Source: Enoplolaimus lenunculus
Lineage: Eukaryota > Nematoda > Enoplea > Enoplida > Thoracostomopsidae
Direction of reading: 5' to 3'
DNA: 64,000 nucleotides
Assembly: GCA_030248215.1 (NCBI GenBank)
Contig: JASANG010003720.1
Coordinates: 248,001 to 312,000 of the forward strand
The notes under the pieces were generated by a model, which ran no database searches, was not told the DNA's origin, and saw nothing but the letters and a program-made list of their open reading frames with translations. This document shows, piece by piece, positions 12,501-21,200 of the stretch. Made by a program: the position numbers and the translations under genes. Numbering within the stretch: the stretch's first letter is position 1; the number at the start of each line of letters is the position of its first letter.

Positions 12501-13513
12501 CATTTACTCGTTCTGAGTTGAGTTGATTCTCACTCTGAGTTGAGTTGGCTCTGAGTGCGTTGCTTAATTAGCTCAGAATGAATCGAATCAACTCAAAATT
12601 CTGAGTTCTGATAGTCCTAATCTGCAGTGTATCTCTAGCGCAATGATGTCACAGATGGTGTCAATTATTACTGGCAAACTTTGTAGTATGTATAAAACAG
12701 TATTAACACTTCTTTTTACTATAAATCCCTAAATCCGTATAATGAACAAATGAGACAACGGCAAATAACCTCATCAGTTGGTTTTTTACGGTTTCAGGAT
12801 TGTTGATCATCGAAGAAGCCAAGGTTCCGCAAAAAGGCCGAAATTTAGAATTCAAATCTGTCGAAATACTTAAACTTCCAAATTCAAAAACGATTACACC
12901 AACAAGGGTAAGTACAAATTTAATGTTTAACTTTAAAATTTGTTGATACTGTAAAATTCAAAAAGGATCTCATAACAACAGTAGCTTCAAACTAAAAATA
13001 CTCAAACGCTATGGAGTTGAGTAGGTATGGTTTGAAGCTGGTTTTTTGTTCCCATTTCTTCTGCGCTGCGTGGGCGGTGTTGTCTTTGTGTCGTCCGCGC
13101 AAAAGAGTTTACCGTCGCATTCGAACGTGTCGTTTCTTTTCTATTTTTTAACGTCAAAAATACCCGACTTCGTTTCTACCGTTTATTCGTCAAATTGAAC
13201 CGCAGCGACTTAAAAAAATCAAATTAATATTTTATTAATAAAACCGCAGTTTTGTTTATATTGAAATATTTGTTTTGATTTGTAATTTTTTTGAGGCTTT
13301 GTTTATCGTTTGCAACGATTCTGCCAAAAAATTTTTGGTGATTTTTGAATTGTAAACACGTAATTGTTGCAGACCAAACGTTTGTTCAAAATGAGACCGA
13401 AAGATGGATTTTTGACAGTCGATCACCAGATGGAATTTTCTGATGGATCAAGCGAAAAGTTCAAACTTAATTATGTTCGCCAATCGTCATACGATTATTA
13501 TCATTATGAATGA
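503..13513 (+). CDS. Four-EGF protein with C-terminal nitrobindin/THAP4-type barrel (5' partial)
   Basis: Nine coding exons are proposed: 503-923, 5239-5358, 6145-6252, 7448-7558, 8859-8969, 10789-10987, 12123-12241, 12798-12907, 13373-13513. All have GT-AG introns and compatible phases, giving 479 codons plus TGA. Exon 1 (about 140 residues) is an unrecognised domain without signal peptide or membrane segment, so earlier exons probably lie upstream. Exons 2-5 each encode one EGF module with six cysteines (for example CKNGGTC then CKCPNGF), and all four are bounded by phase-1 introns. The last four exons (about residues 291-479) resemble the nitrobindin/THAP4 C-terminal barrel: DWLVGKW near the start, then [11 protein letters not shown] and a closing KFKLNYVR strand. 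The glycine-rich GxWxGxGxGxYP motif is degraded. The conserved histidine before the last strand (QHLHVTY in human THAP4) is replaced by KFKLNY, so haem binding is doubtful. EGF modules suggest an extracellular or membrane protein. Function unknown. Confidence 0.8.
1036..1257 (-). mobile_element. TTAGGC MITE, copy 2 (TTAC subfamily)
   Basis: Ends of the ATGTTACTTT type. Near-perfect target duplication CATGGTTA / CATGGTTG (1028-1035, 1258-1265). It holds the longest clean telomere-type run in the window, about 11 TTAGGC units at 1111-1179. Confidence 0.85.
1507..1679 (+). mobile_element. Degenerate TTAGGC MITE
   Basis: Left end GACCAATATGTAGAAC and right end CCTGATCTTTACATGAGG resemble the family. 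The interior has lost most hexamers. No target duplication seen. Confidence 0.55.
1772..5210 (+). mobile_element. TTAGGC MITE expanded to 3.4 kb by an internal satellite
   Basis: A standard copy begins at 1772 (GGTCCATG), carries two reverse-oriented TTAGGC blocks and reaches its right terminal repeat near 1960. That repeat is then reiterated about 100 times to 5210. The perfect 8-bp target duplication CAATTAAC sits at 1764-1771 and 5211-5218, so the whole block is one insertion in intron 1 of the EGF/nitrobindin-like gene. Confidence 0.85.
1960..5210. repeat. 32-bp satellite, about 100 units
   Basis: The unit begins GGCCCGGCCCTGTTCTATAC and ends ATGGGCTCAATT. A frequent variant has TATGCATAAGCCCAATT at that end, interspersed with the main type. 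Units at 3490-4380 are more diverged and indel-rich than those at the flanks. The unit is the MITE terminus plus CAATT, the first five bases of the adjoining target duplication. Confidence 0.95.
5411..5654 (+). mobile_element. TTAGGC MITE
   Basis: GGCCCATGTATAAGAACAGG to TATACATGGGTC. Interior of three reverse TTAGGC blocks. Flanks ACGAAAAA / ACGGACAA agree at 6 of 8 bases. The terminal type is closest to the satellite unit. Confidence 0.8.
5881..6111. mobile_element. Palindromic TA-target MITE, copy 1
   Basis: Starts CACTGCAAAAAA after a TA and ends TTTTTTTGCAGTG. The arms are long inverted repeats containing GAGTCAAATATTGACT and AAAATTCAACTC motifs. It ends 33 bp before the EGF-2 exon. Related copies at 19890-20021 and 38568-38760. 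Confidence 0.8.
6337..6612. repeat. 58-bp tandem repeat, about 4.5 units
   Basis: Units start AATCCACATTTCAAAGCTTT at 6391 and 6449 (6507 is slightly diverged), exactly 58 bp apart, each with CCAGCAATTGAAATGGC. Intronic. Confidence 0.85.
6658..6839 (+). mobile_element. TTAGGC MITE (TTAC subfamily)
   Basis: GGCCTATGTTACTTTTAGGG to AAAGTAAAATGGTCC, with two short reverse TTAGGC blocks. No clear target duplication. Confidence 0.7.
6840..7447. other. Intron 3 sequence of the EGF/nitrobindin-like gene
   Basis: Beyond the MITE, this intron stretch shows only unique AT-rich sequence and a GC-richer patch at about 6910-6990. Nothing recognised. Confidence 0.5.
7883..8206. mobile_element. Palindromic MITE with GC-rich 20-bp minisatellite, copy 1
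   Basis: Inverted ends AGGGTTGCGCTATAC / GTATAGCGCAACCCT. The interior is tandem 20-bp units around GACGAACGGCGCCGTACAAG (8040-8150) facing diverged inverted units (7900-7980). Much more GC-rich than its surroundings. Second copy at 30039-30460. Confidence 0.8.
8297..8602 (-). mobile_element. Degenerate TTAGGC MITE with internal insert
   Basis: Left AGATCAGAGATGGAACG and right CGGCCCTGTTTTATACATTG ends of the family. Few hexamers remain and about 100 bp of unrelated sequence (8411-8520) separates the halves. Confidence 0.6.
9554..9657 (+). mobile_element. Short TTAGGC MITE (TTAC subfamily)
   Basis: GACCAATGTTACTTTAACGG to GTTACATGGGCC, 104 bp. Target duplication TAATTAGA / AAATTAGA (7 of 8). 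Confidence 0.75.
9761..10001. mobile_element. TA-target palindromic MITE (CACTGTAAATT family)
   Basis: CACTGTAAATT...AATTTACAGTG flanked by TA at both ends. The interior is full of ACTCA/TGAGT repeats. A shorter relative is at 12428-12631. Confidence 0.8.
10147..10344 (+). mobile_element. TTAGGC MITE
   Basis: GGCCAATGTAAAGAACAGGG to TCTTTACATGGGCC. Target duplication CATAATCC / CATAATAC (7 of 8). Confidence 0.85.
10478..10748 (+). mobile_element. piggyBac-like TTAA MITE with tRNA-like core, copy 1
   Basis: Bounded by TTAA at both ends; inverted termini CCCCTTCTCAC / GTGAGAAAGGG. Inside, TAGCTGAGTGG (10639-10649) fits the Pol III A box and AGTTCGAATCC (10682-10692) the B box at tRNA-like spacing. 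It ends 40 bp before the first barrel exon. Other copies at 20743-21015 and 36895-37165. Confidence 0.82.
11305..11669. mobile_element. Palindromic MITE, GGCTGGGTTTC ends, copy 1
   Basis: Inverted ends GGCTGGGTTTC / GAAACCCAGCC. The interior is dominated by AAGTACTTAAGT-type motifs in both orientations. Second copy at 22628-22999. Confidence 0.8.
11787..12044. mobile_element. TTAA MITE, second family, copy 1
   Basis: TTAA at both ends; inverted termini AGCACTATTCATACGTGCAA / CTTGCACGTGTAAATAGGGC. Internal GCAGCTGCAACTTG motifs. Second copy at 26064-26360. Confidence 0.75.
12428..12631. mobile_element. TA-target palindromic MITE, short copy
   Basis: TACTGTAAATTCC to CTGCAGTGTA, interior of GAGTTGA repeats; relative of 9761-10001. 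Confidence 0.65.
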
Positions 13514-13855
13514 TAAAATGTGTTGTATTTCGTTTAACCATAACGCGAAATTCTCAGTGTATTTGCATGCGTTGTAAACCGCTATTTTAGATTCATTGTA
13601 AAATTTGGCCCGTGACGACCAGAACGTTTTTCTGTTGGACTGCAATAGAGTAAGCTTAAGCTTTAGACAAATTTTGATGAATGATAAATGTCTTGTATTG
13701 TGACTAACCATAATGCGAAATCTTCAATATATTTTAATGTGTTGTAAACCTAGACCACCGTTTTAGATTCATTCTAAAATTTAGCCCATGTTAAAACCGC
13801 GAGCAGAACGTTTTTCTGCTCGACTCCAATAGAGTAAGCTTAAGCTTTAGACAAT
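13507..13855. repeat. About 170-bp tandem duplication over the gene 3' end
   Basis: 13507-13677 is repeated, diverged, at 13678-13855. Each unit has GAATGATAAA, TTGTAAACC, TTTTAGATTCATT and then the left end of a TTAGGC MITE. The first unit contains the stop codon of the EGF/nitrobindin-like gene. Confidence 0.7.
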
Positions 13856-13959
13856 TTTTTGGTTAGGTTTACATATGAGCTCACTAATTCTTTTGGGCTT
13901 AGGTTTAGGTTATGGAACATGCCTATAGTACTGTTCTGGCCCTGTTCTATATATTGGCC
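13783..13959 (-). mobile_element. TTAGGC MITE
   Basis: AGCCCATGTTAAAACC to CTATATATTGGCC. Perfect 8-bp target duplication TAAAATTT at 13775-13782 and 13960-13967. Few intact hexamers remain. Confidence 0.75.
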
Positions 13960-14092
13960 TAAAATTTTGAGCTTGAACGCCCTAGGTCTGTGGCATGGTC
14001 ATCTTTTAGGGTGTCATCCAGGGATGCTACATCTGATAAAAAAACGCACAGCACAAGAGTGAACTCGCTAGCCAAGCAATCAACGAGCCAAA

Positions 14093-14498
14093 TACTGTAG
14101 GGACCAGAATAGGATGGGAGTGATAAGAGGAGGGTCCCCATTTTGAGTCCCAATCAGTAGGAGCAAGTATTCCTAATAAAGAGTCCGTAAGCGGATAGAG
14201 TCCCTATACCCTAATTTACAGTCCATAAATGTCCATTATCCCTAATTGTAGCCCATAAATGACCCAAGGACCAAATAATTTGAGTTCGAAGCTTTAAAGC
14301 GTACTTTAATTTTGAAAGTACATTCCTAAGTATAACCTTGCATTATCGCTCAACCTATTTACACAAGACAAATAAACATATATTTCAACGGATAGTTGCA
14401 GCACCGGATATATATCAGTAACGACGGGTGGCGGAGCGTGGGTTAAAAATATAATTAACAGACCGTAACCGAATAACATGGGAGGTACCCTCTGGAGC
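14093..14498 (+). mobile_element. TACTGTAG-family MITE, truncated copy
   Basis: Starts TACTGTAGGGACCAGAATAG and contains GGGTCCCCATTTTGAGTCCC and GTAACCGAATAACATGGGAGG. The right inverted end is missing. Shares its body with copies at 31840, 36795, 61744 and 62243. Confidence 0.7.
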
Positions 14499-14877
14499 AT
14501 GAACAACACGACCCGTAAAGTTTAATTGTCCGGAGGCCGCGATATTTTCGAAATCGCTCGACAAATCAGTTTTGCAGCCCAACCACCCCAAAAAGATAAA
14601 GGGTTGAAGTTTGGAAGCCACGGCTGTGCCTGAACAATACTGAATTGATCATCAACAAGTTAGCCTTAGTAACACAGAAACTAATTCTACGTTTTGAGTC
14701 TTGTTGCTAGTCTAAAAATCATATTTTTAAAGGAAAACTCGTTTTTGTATTAAACGAAATTGTGTATATGTGATGTGTTGTGAATTTGATATAATAAAAC
14801 TGCTCATTACAGAATAAGTTATTTTATCACATTTTCGTCAAGCGTAAATTGAAATAATTTTATCTAAACTTGGTAAT

Positions 14878-15269
14878 ATGCCGTTCACATTATAAAATTT
14901 GGGCTGGCCACGAAATGTGTCCTAATCCAGGGTTAACGAGTGGTCGTTGATCCTCCGTCAACGAAAATTTTGAGTGGACGCTTCATCAACGAGTTGGTTG
15001 TGGCATACGTTCAGCTACGGCCAATAGAAAGTTTGCAATGAGGTAGGGTCAACGCGTGGCAAGGTTGTGAAAAAGTGTTGACCCTACCTCAACGGGAGGC
15101 ACAAACCACTCGTTAACTGTTGACCCTACCTCAACGTGCGGTGCAAACAACTCGTTGACATAGGGTCAACGAAAAGTTTTCGTTGATCTAGTGACAACGA
15201 CCACTTGTTAACCCTGGACTTGGACACATTTTGTGACCAGCCTGAATTTCATAATATGAACGGCGCATG
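14878..15269. mobile_element. Long palindromic MITE
   Basis: Outer arms ATGCCGTTCACATTATAAAA / ATAATATGAACGGCGCAT continue inward through GGCTGGCCACGAAATGTGTC and GGTTAACGAGTGGTCGTTG, with internal CTACCTCAACG units. Single copy here; no superfamily signature recognised. Confidence 0.75.
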
Positions 15270-15790
15270 ATGTTTTATTTTTCTGCCAACACAATAGAGA
15301 TGAGAAAATACTCACCGGGCTTTCTGAAATTTTACCGAAAAAAATAGCGGATGCATTGAAATTTTTAATGATTTTGGCTGAATTTCGTAATTTTTATTTC
15401 ATTGTGAACAATTGCAGTATATATAGCTTTAATTAAAAATTGCAAGATATATACATGATTTAGAATTAATTTCGAACGTAAAAAATAACAAAAATTTTCG
15501 TTATTTCTATATGCGAAACGGAAACGAAAACGGATACTCGGTTACGCCCTGATATGAGCCCTTACCCTATTAACCCCAAGTACGCCGTCAAATGAGCTTA
15601 GATACCAGAACTAACACTGTGTTTTCACGTTAGTAATTAACGGATTTCTTAATGTAGCAGCTGAAACTTCAGCAATTCGAGATTCTAGATAACCTACAAG
15701 CTCGCTTGTTAATACAGTGGATGACGAAGCTTAAATGACTGCAATTTAGGAACTTAAAAACTATCCTTCGAAGTTTTGCGTAACGTGACC
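15270..15790. other. AT-rich spacer
   Basis: Unique AT-rich DNA with a short CGAAACGGAAACGAAAACGG stretch near 15515, echoed near 35-90 and 63160. No gene seen. Confidence 0.4.
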
Positions 15791-17915
15791 CTACTGTTCA
15801 AAATGCTTACTACACCATGACCGCAGTATCTGTCAAAATTGATAGAAGGTTCAAAAATACATATCTAAACCTTATTACAATATCGAACCAGCGGTCTGTT
15901 TCACGGGTTCATTGGACAAAAAGAGATCACACACTGCTCCAATTTACTTCGGCACACGGGCACAAAGTTTGGGACCAAGCCCCGGCTCGGCACTCTCTTA
16001 TGCCCACTGGTCGAATATTTAGACACGGACCGGTTTCAAGCTGAGTTACTCAAAGCCGTCGGCGCGTGTTTTACTTTTCAAATACACTTGTTAAACTTCC
16101 ATCTGCAGGAAAAATTGATCTTTTTTGGCTTGAGACCTTCTGACCGTTCCAAGTTGGGGCCAATGTATAGAACAGGGGCGGAACAGTATTATAAGGTTAT
16201 TCTTAAGCCAAAGCCTAAGCTTAAACCTAAGCCTAAGTTAAGCAAAAAAATTAGTCTAAAGCTTAAGCTTACTCTATTGTAGTGCCACAGAAAAACGTTG
16301 CGCCCCTGATCTTTACATGGGCCCAAGTTGGTCGCATGACTTTTTCAAAATTTCTGTATGAAAGTCATCATCAAAGTATAAAGACGTCTTAAATATAACA
16401 GAACAGCATAGGTTTCCGAAAAATATATGTCCTGTAGTCAAATGTAAATAGACACGAAATTTTGTGCTATTACCTACAATACTATCGTAGTGAACTGTAC
16501 CAGGTGGGCCCGTAGCCAAGAAAGGGGGGCAGAAAGTCTCTACCCCCCAAAAAAACTTTTGGGCCTGCAGACAATTCTCAACCTTGCTTAAAAGTCAACG
16601 AAAACTTTATATGCCCCTTCTATAAATTTTAGTCAATGCTTGCAAAGTGAGCTATCTAAAGAGGCAAATGTCGGATATGCATCACGTTGTCTCTGCTTAT
16701 TGTTTACCTTTTAAATTTAGAAATGTGCAAATATTCTTACAATCTGCTATTTTCATTTAACACATTTCGGGATTAAATAACACCAATAACTTTGTCACAA
16801 ATGTTATTTTATTTGTTTTATAATCGCCAAACATTATAAGCCGTGTTTAAACGTTGATATTTATAGTAATTTTATGATATAACGTGTTAACGCAACACTG
16901 AATCATAAAAAAACTTTGAAATTCGCATTGGAAATTTCTGCACCGAACTTAAGTTTGTTGGCCCATGTAAAGATCAGAAGTGGAACGTTTTTCTGTGAGA
17001 GTAGAATAGAATAAGCTTAAGCTTTAGAATATTTTTTTGCTTTGCTTAGGCTTAAGTTGAGGCTTAGGCTTAGGAATACACTCATTCTTATGTTTAGGCT
17101 TAGGATTAGGAATAAGTCTACAATAGTGCTCGATGAGGGCTATTGTCGCACAAGAAAGATGATTTTAAACTGAGTAGATAACGGTCTTTTCCGTTCTTTT
17201 TCAAAAAATAAATTTTCGGTCCCAAGGGGTTGGTCCTTGGGACCCTTGAAAAATGGAATATTTCAAAAATTCAAATTTGGGCGTGGAATGATTCGAGGAG
17301 CGCATGAGAAGCTCAAATATGCAAAAATTTTCAAAATCGAACCGTTTTTGGGCAAACGCAGGCTTGGGGCGGATAACGGAAAAGACGCGTAGTTAATGTC
17401 TCGTTTGCTTTAACTTTATTAATTTTAACTGTTTTATGCTCAAGGACCGCGCCTGTAATCACTGGTCAGATATCGTTAGCATTTAAACGTTGTAGTATTC
17501 ATTTTACCTCAGATGTTTTCAACGCCGTTCTAATTTTCGGCCCATGTGCAGAACAGGACCGGAACAGTAGTATAAACATATTCCTAAGCCTAAGCCAAAG
17601 CCTAAGCTTAAGCGTAAGGATGGGCCTGTTCCTAAGCCTAAGCCTTAAGTCTAAGCAAAAAATTTAGTCTAAAGCTTAAACGGACTCTATTACAGCTCCA
17701 CCAGAAAACGATCCGGCCCTGTTCTATACATAGGCCTAATTGTCCCAAACACTCAATACTTACTGAAGTGTGTACTAATTTAGCGGCACTTAGTGGTAGT
17801 TTTAAAATAGAACAATTCGTACCTTCAGGGGTTGCCCATTTATTAAAAATTTCCACCTGTAAATCTAACATTCGTTCAAGACAAGTGTCCAAACAAGTTA
17901 AGTCACAAAGGTCGA
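15791..17915 (-). CDS. Unresolved minus-strand gene, candidate exons only
   Basis: Four open segments with splice-like borders lie in order on the minus strand. They are 17764-17915 (50 codons, Cys-rich start DLCDLTCLDTC, donor GTAAGT), about 16324-16494 (open, Cys pair NLCCSV), 15948-16040 (31 codons, six Cys, acceptor CTCAG, donor GTAAAT) and 15791-15829 (13 codons ending in TAG, acceptor GACAG). The last two join in phase 0; the upstream joins do not close cleanly, so an exon is missing or a border is wrong. The second segment runs directly into a TTAGGC MITE (16158-16323) at its 8-bp target duplication, so the gene may be disrupted. Composition suggests a secreted Cys-rich product. No family recognised. 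Confidence 0.3.
16158..16323 (+). mobile_element. TTAGGC MITE
   Basis: GGCCAATGTATAGAACAGGG to TCTTTACATGGGCC. Perfect target duplication CAAGTTGG (16150-16157, 16324-16331). On the minus strand the flanking sequence is an open frame that runs into the element. Confidence 0.88.
16960..17125 (-). mobile_element. TTAGGC MITE, right end degraded
   Basis: GGCCCATGTAAAGATCAGAA left end and several TTAGGC hexamers; the right end is hard to place. Confidence 0.65.
17160..17400. repeat. Dispersed repeat also seen at 52680-52870
   Basis: Contains CTTTTCCGTT, AAATTTTCGG, TTGGGCAAACGCAG and GAGAAGCTC motifs that reappear with rearrangement at 52680-52870 and in part at 45820-45900. Non-coding. Confidence 0.45.
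17539..17736 (+). mobile_element. TTAGGC MITE
   Basis: GGCCCATGTGCAGAACAGGA to TCTATACATAGGCC. Target duplication TAATTTTC / TAATTGTC (7 of 8). Confidence 0.82.
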
Positions 17916-18211
17916 CTCAAGTCATGTTTCTGCAACCTAGCGAACGTCGTAAACAAAGTATGCCACCATTGTAGGACCTTATTCAACGACAGATTATTCA
18001 AATATAGACGCTCAGCAAATTGATTCCAATTCTAACTCATACTCAGTGCCGTATAACCGTTTCATATCAATATTTGAACGGAAATAAGCGTTCAACAGAC
18101 GAAATACATTGGATTACCGTCACAGCAACTCAATTGAATCGGTAACAGCTGAAATATTTTGTTCTACAATTTTTAGTCAAATTTGAACTCAAACCATACA
18201 ATCAGCAGACG

Positions 18212-21200
18212 ATGTCGTATCATCATTTCCTCGCTTGCGTGTACATCATTTGTGCTGGATTGCAATTTTTGGCAGTGTGTTTCACTGCAGCTGCGCTGTT
18301 TACTCGATCTTGGTTTGTGAGCGATATGAATTTAATTCGGCATTTTCACGGTCTTTTCATTTATTGTATTTCGTACGAAGAAATTAGCTATAATCGACCC
18401 ACTGAACATTGCCGTCAAATGAATCGACGATGGCCGAAAGATGATTTGAACAGCAAATCTCGACTTGATTTGATGTCAGGTAAAATCGGTTGTGCTCAAC
18501 GTCACGGCGTAACGTGAATCTGCTTCGTCGCTAAGCAGGTTATCGCTCAGTAGTGTCGTTAAGCATGTGAATAAATCTAAGCATAATAGCGTAATCTTAA
18601 GCCTAAGCCTATCTCTGAGAATAATGATGGGCGACGAATTGTCGAGTCGATGAAATTTCGGATTACAAGTTGTCGGTCGAATAAGTTGCCGGGCGAGAAA
18701 TTGTCGAGTTGCTGGCTAAGGTAAACGGGGTTACCGCTCGAACATTGAGATGGTACGTCTTTAAGGTACTATGATTAAATCGTGGCTATATATGAAAAAC
18801 ATCAAATTCGTTATCGTTGATGTGAGGCAAAGGGTTACATTTTTGGCACCGTAGACTTTAAAAATGTTTTGTTATATAAATACTTTTGGGAATTCTTGGG
18901 TTAGCAAAAACCTGCGAGCAAAACTCTTGAAAAAGGTTTGAACGCCGAATCTTTTGTCAACCACCGGATACAACTTTGGTACAGTCTTACGTTCGGGCCA
19001 TATTTGCGCGTGAAATTTCGTAGCAGTTATTGCTTGCTGAAATTAAGACATCCGCTTTAGTTGTGATATGTAATTAATTACCTGTCAAATATATGGGTAA
19101 TTATTTTCCTACAGAAGGAATTATGTACCATGAAGTTGATTTGCTGACATCCTTGTATGTGACATTTAGAGCAATTATATGCTTATAGTCGTAAATTCAG
19201 GGTAGTATTCAAGTGACGCGATGGGAACAATGTCCACTTCTGGAATTTTTGGAGCAGTGAGCAACAGCACTTTTATAAGCTTAAAACTTAATCGCTCCGT
19301 TTACTCGGCAAAGTTTGACGTGAGATTAAGGATATTTTCCTGCTATACAATTATGGCCACGTCCCTGGCTGGATTGAACATTTTCCTATGGTTCATATGG
19401 TTTAAATTTGGCAGATGACGTCAGATTGAACTCTCGACGTGTCGTCATAGTTACGACCGCAGATGGCGTATATAAAAAGGAGAAAGCAGGATGGATCCCT
19501 TCCTGAGGCATATATAAACACACCGGAAACATGACGGGTTTTAGGGATAAAAATGATTTGTTACCTCCTGATATGAAGTCTTAACACTGCAATCCTGCAT
19601 GGGTGATTTTTGACACAAGAATAGCTTTGATGTTAGTTTGCTCTGACATAGGCTTGGCAATTTACTATGCGTTCTGACAGTCGTAAATTAGGAATTAGGA
19701 TTATATGTTTCAGATTGGAATATTACAATGATTTCATTAATTGTCCTCGCATTAGTATTTGGCATCATCTCAACAATAGCAACCGCACTATTAGCAGCAA
19801 GCTTAACGGTTCGAGGTCAACGGAAGAAAGTGGCCAAAATCTATATTACGTGTTCTTGTAACTTTGTTGCAGGTAATTCAACGCGTACACTGCAAAAATG
19901 GTGAGTCAAATTGACTCTCTCTGAAATAGGCTTTTGGCGGAGTCGAATTTTGACTCAGTTTATGGAGTCAGGAAAAGCCTATTTCGGAGAGAGTCAATTT
20001 GACTCACCGTTTTTTGCAGCGTACGGCTGAAATTTGCACTTAGAAACACGTGTAGAGTAGGGGCAGGCCCGTAGCGAGCTCACCTTGCTAGGGGGGGCTA
20101 AAAAATTTTCAGGAGGGGAATTCAAGGTTTTTAATGACTTGCAAGCAAAGTTGAAACTTTTCTTGGGGTGGGCCAAAATTTTTCCCAGCCATGGGGGTCA
20201 CTAAACAAAATGACAGGTCGTGGTCAAATTATTACCATAAATGTTCAGTCGTGGTAATCAGAATATTTAAGTCAAAATGACAAGGCCTATGTTCAGTGAC
20301 AGTCCAGTCCTGGTATAAACTATGTTTGATATTTATCGTAGAATAAATTGTTTAGACGCTTTGGTTGATGCCTAAAGCAGTTCATCCTAGAAAACGTTTA
20401 GGGTGGCGGTATATCTTACTGTACCGGACGCGGCTGCGCGCCGCCGAACGCCGCTATAAATCCATGTAGCGGCGTACAGCAATAGCGCAAGCCTTACTTA
20501 GGCTATGCGGAACAGTTTAGTACTCAGAAAATACCATTGTTTCGCCTGCCCATGTAAAGATCAGGGGCGGAACTTTTTTCTGTGGGACTAGAATAGAGTA
20601 TGCTTAAGGTTTAGACTAATTTTTTTGCTTGGTTTAGGTTTAGGCTTAGGCTTAGGCTTAGGAATATGCTTATACTGCTGTTTCGTCCCTGTTGTATAAG
20701 TTGGTTAATGGTGCAAAGAATGAAGTTTCATAACTTTGCATTTTAACACTTTCTCACATAAATATTTTCTATTTCCCCTGAGACCTACTTTTATGTTCGG
20801 ATTCGAACTCCAGTGACTGGAGTGGGACGCGTATACCATCACCATTCAGCTATAGGAGCTTGACGCTCGAGCCCGGAGGGGGGATCTCAGGTCTTGTGGT
20901 GATTTTGCACTATGTATACGTGTTGCAATTGTTAAACACGGTTCGATATATATTATTTAATGTATAAGCACTGCGCTGAGTTGCCTATAGGCAACTCAAT
21001 GCGAGAAGGGGTTAATGAAAAAATGACGCTTGTTTTGTTCTGAAGAATGCTTGTATTTTAGCAATTTTAACAACAAGTGCAGTTATATATTTTCATTGGC
21101 TGTCGTTTCGACAAGATTTCAAATACGAAATGATCAGTTCAATTGATATGGTGGTTCCGGTAATTGGCTAAGTTTACCGTATTTGTTTCGTTGATGTTAA

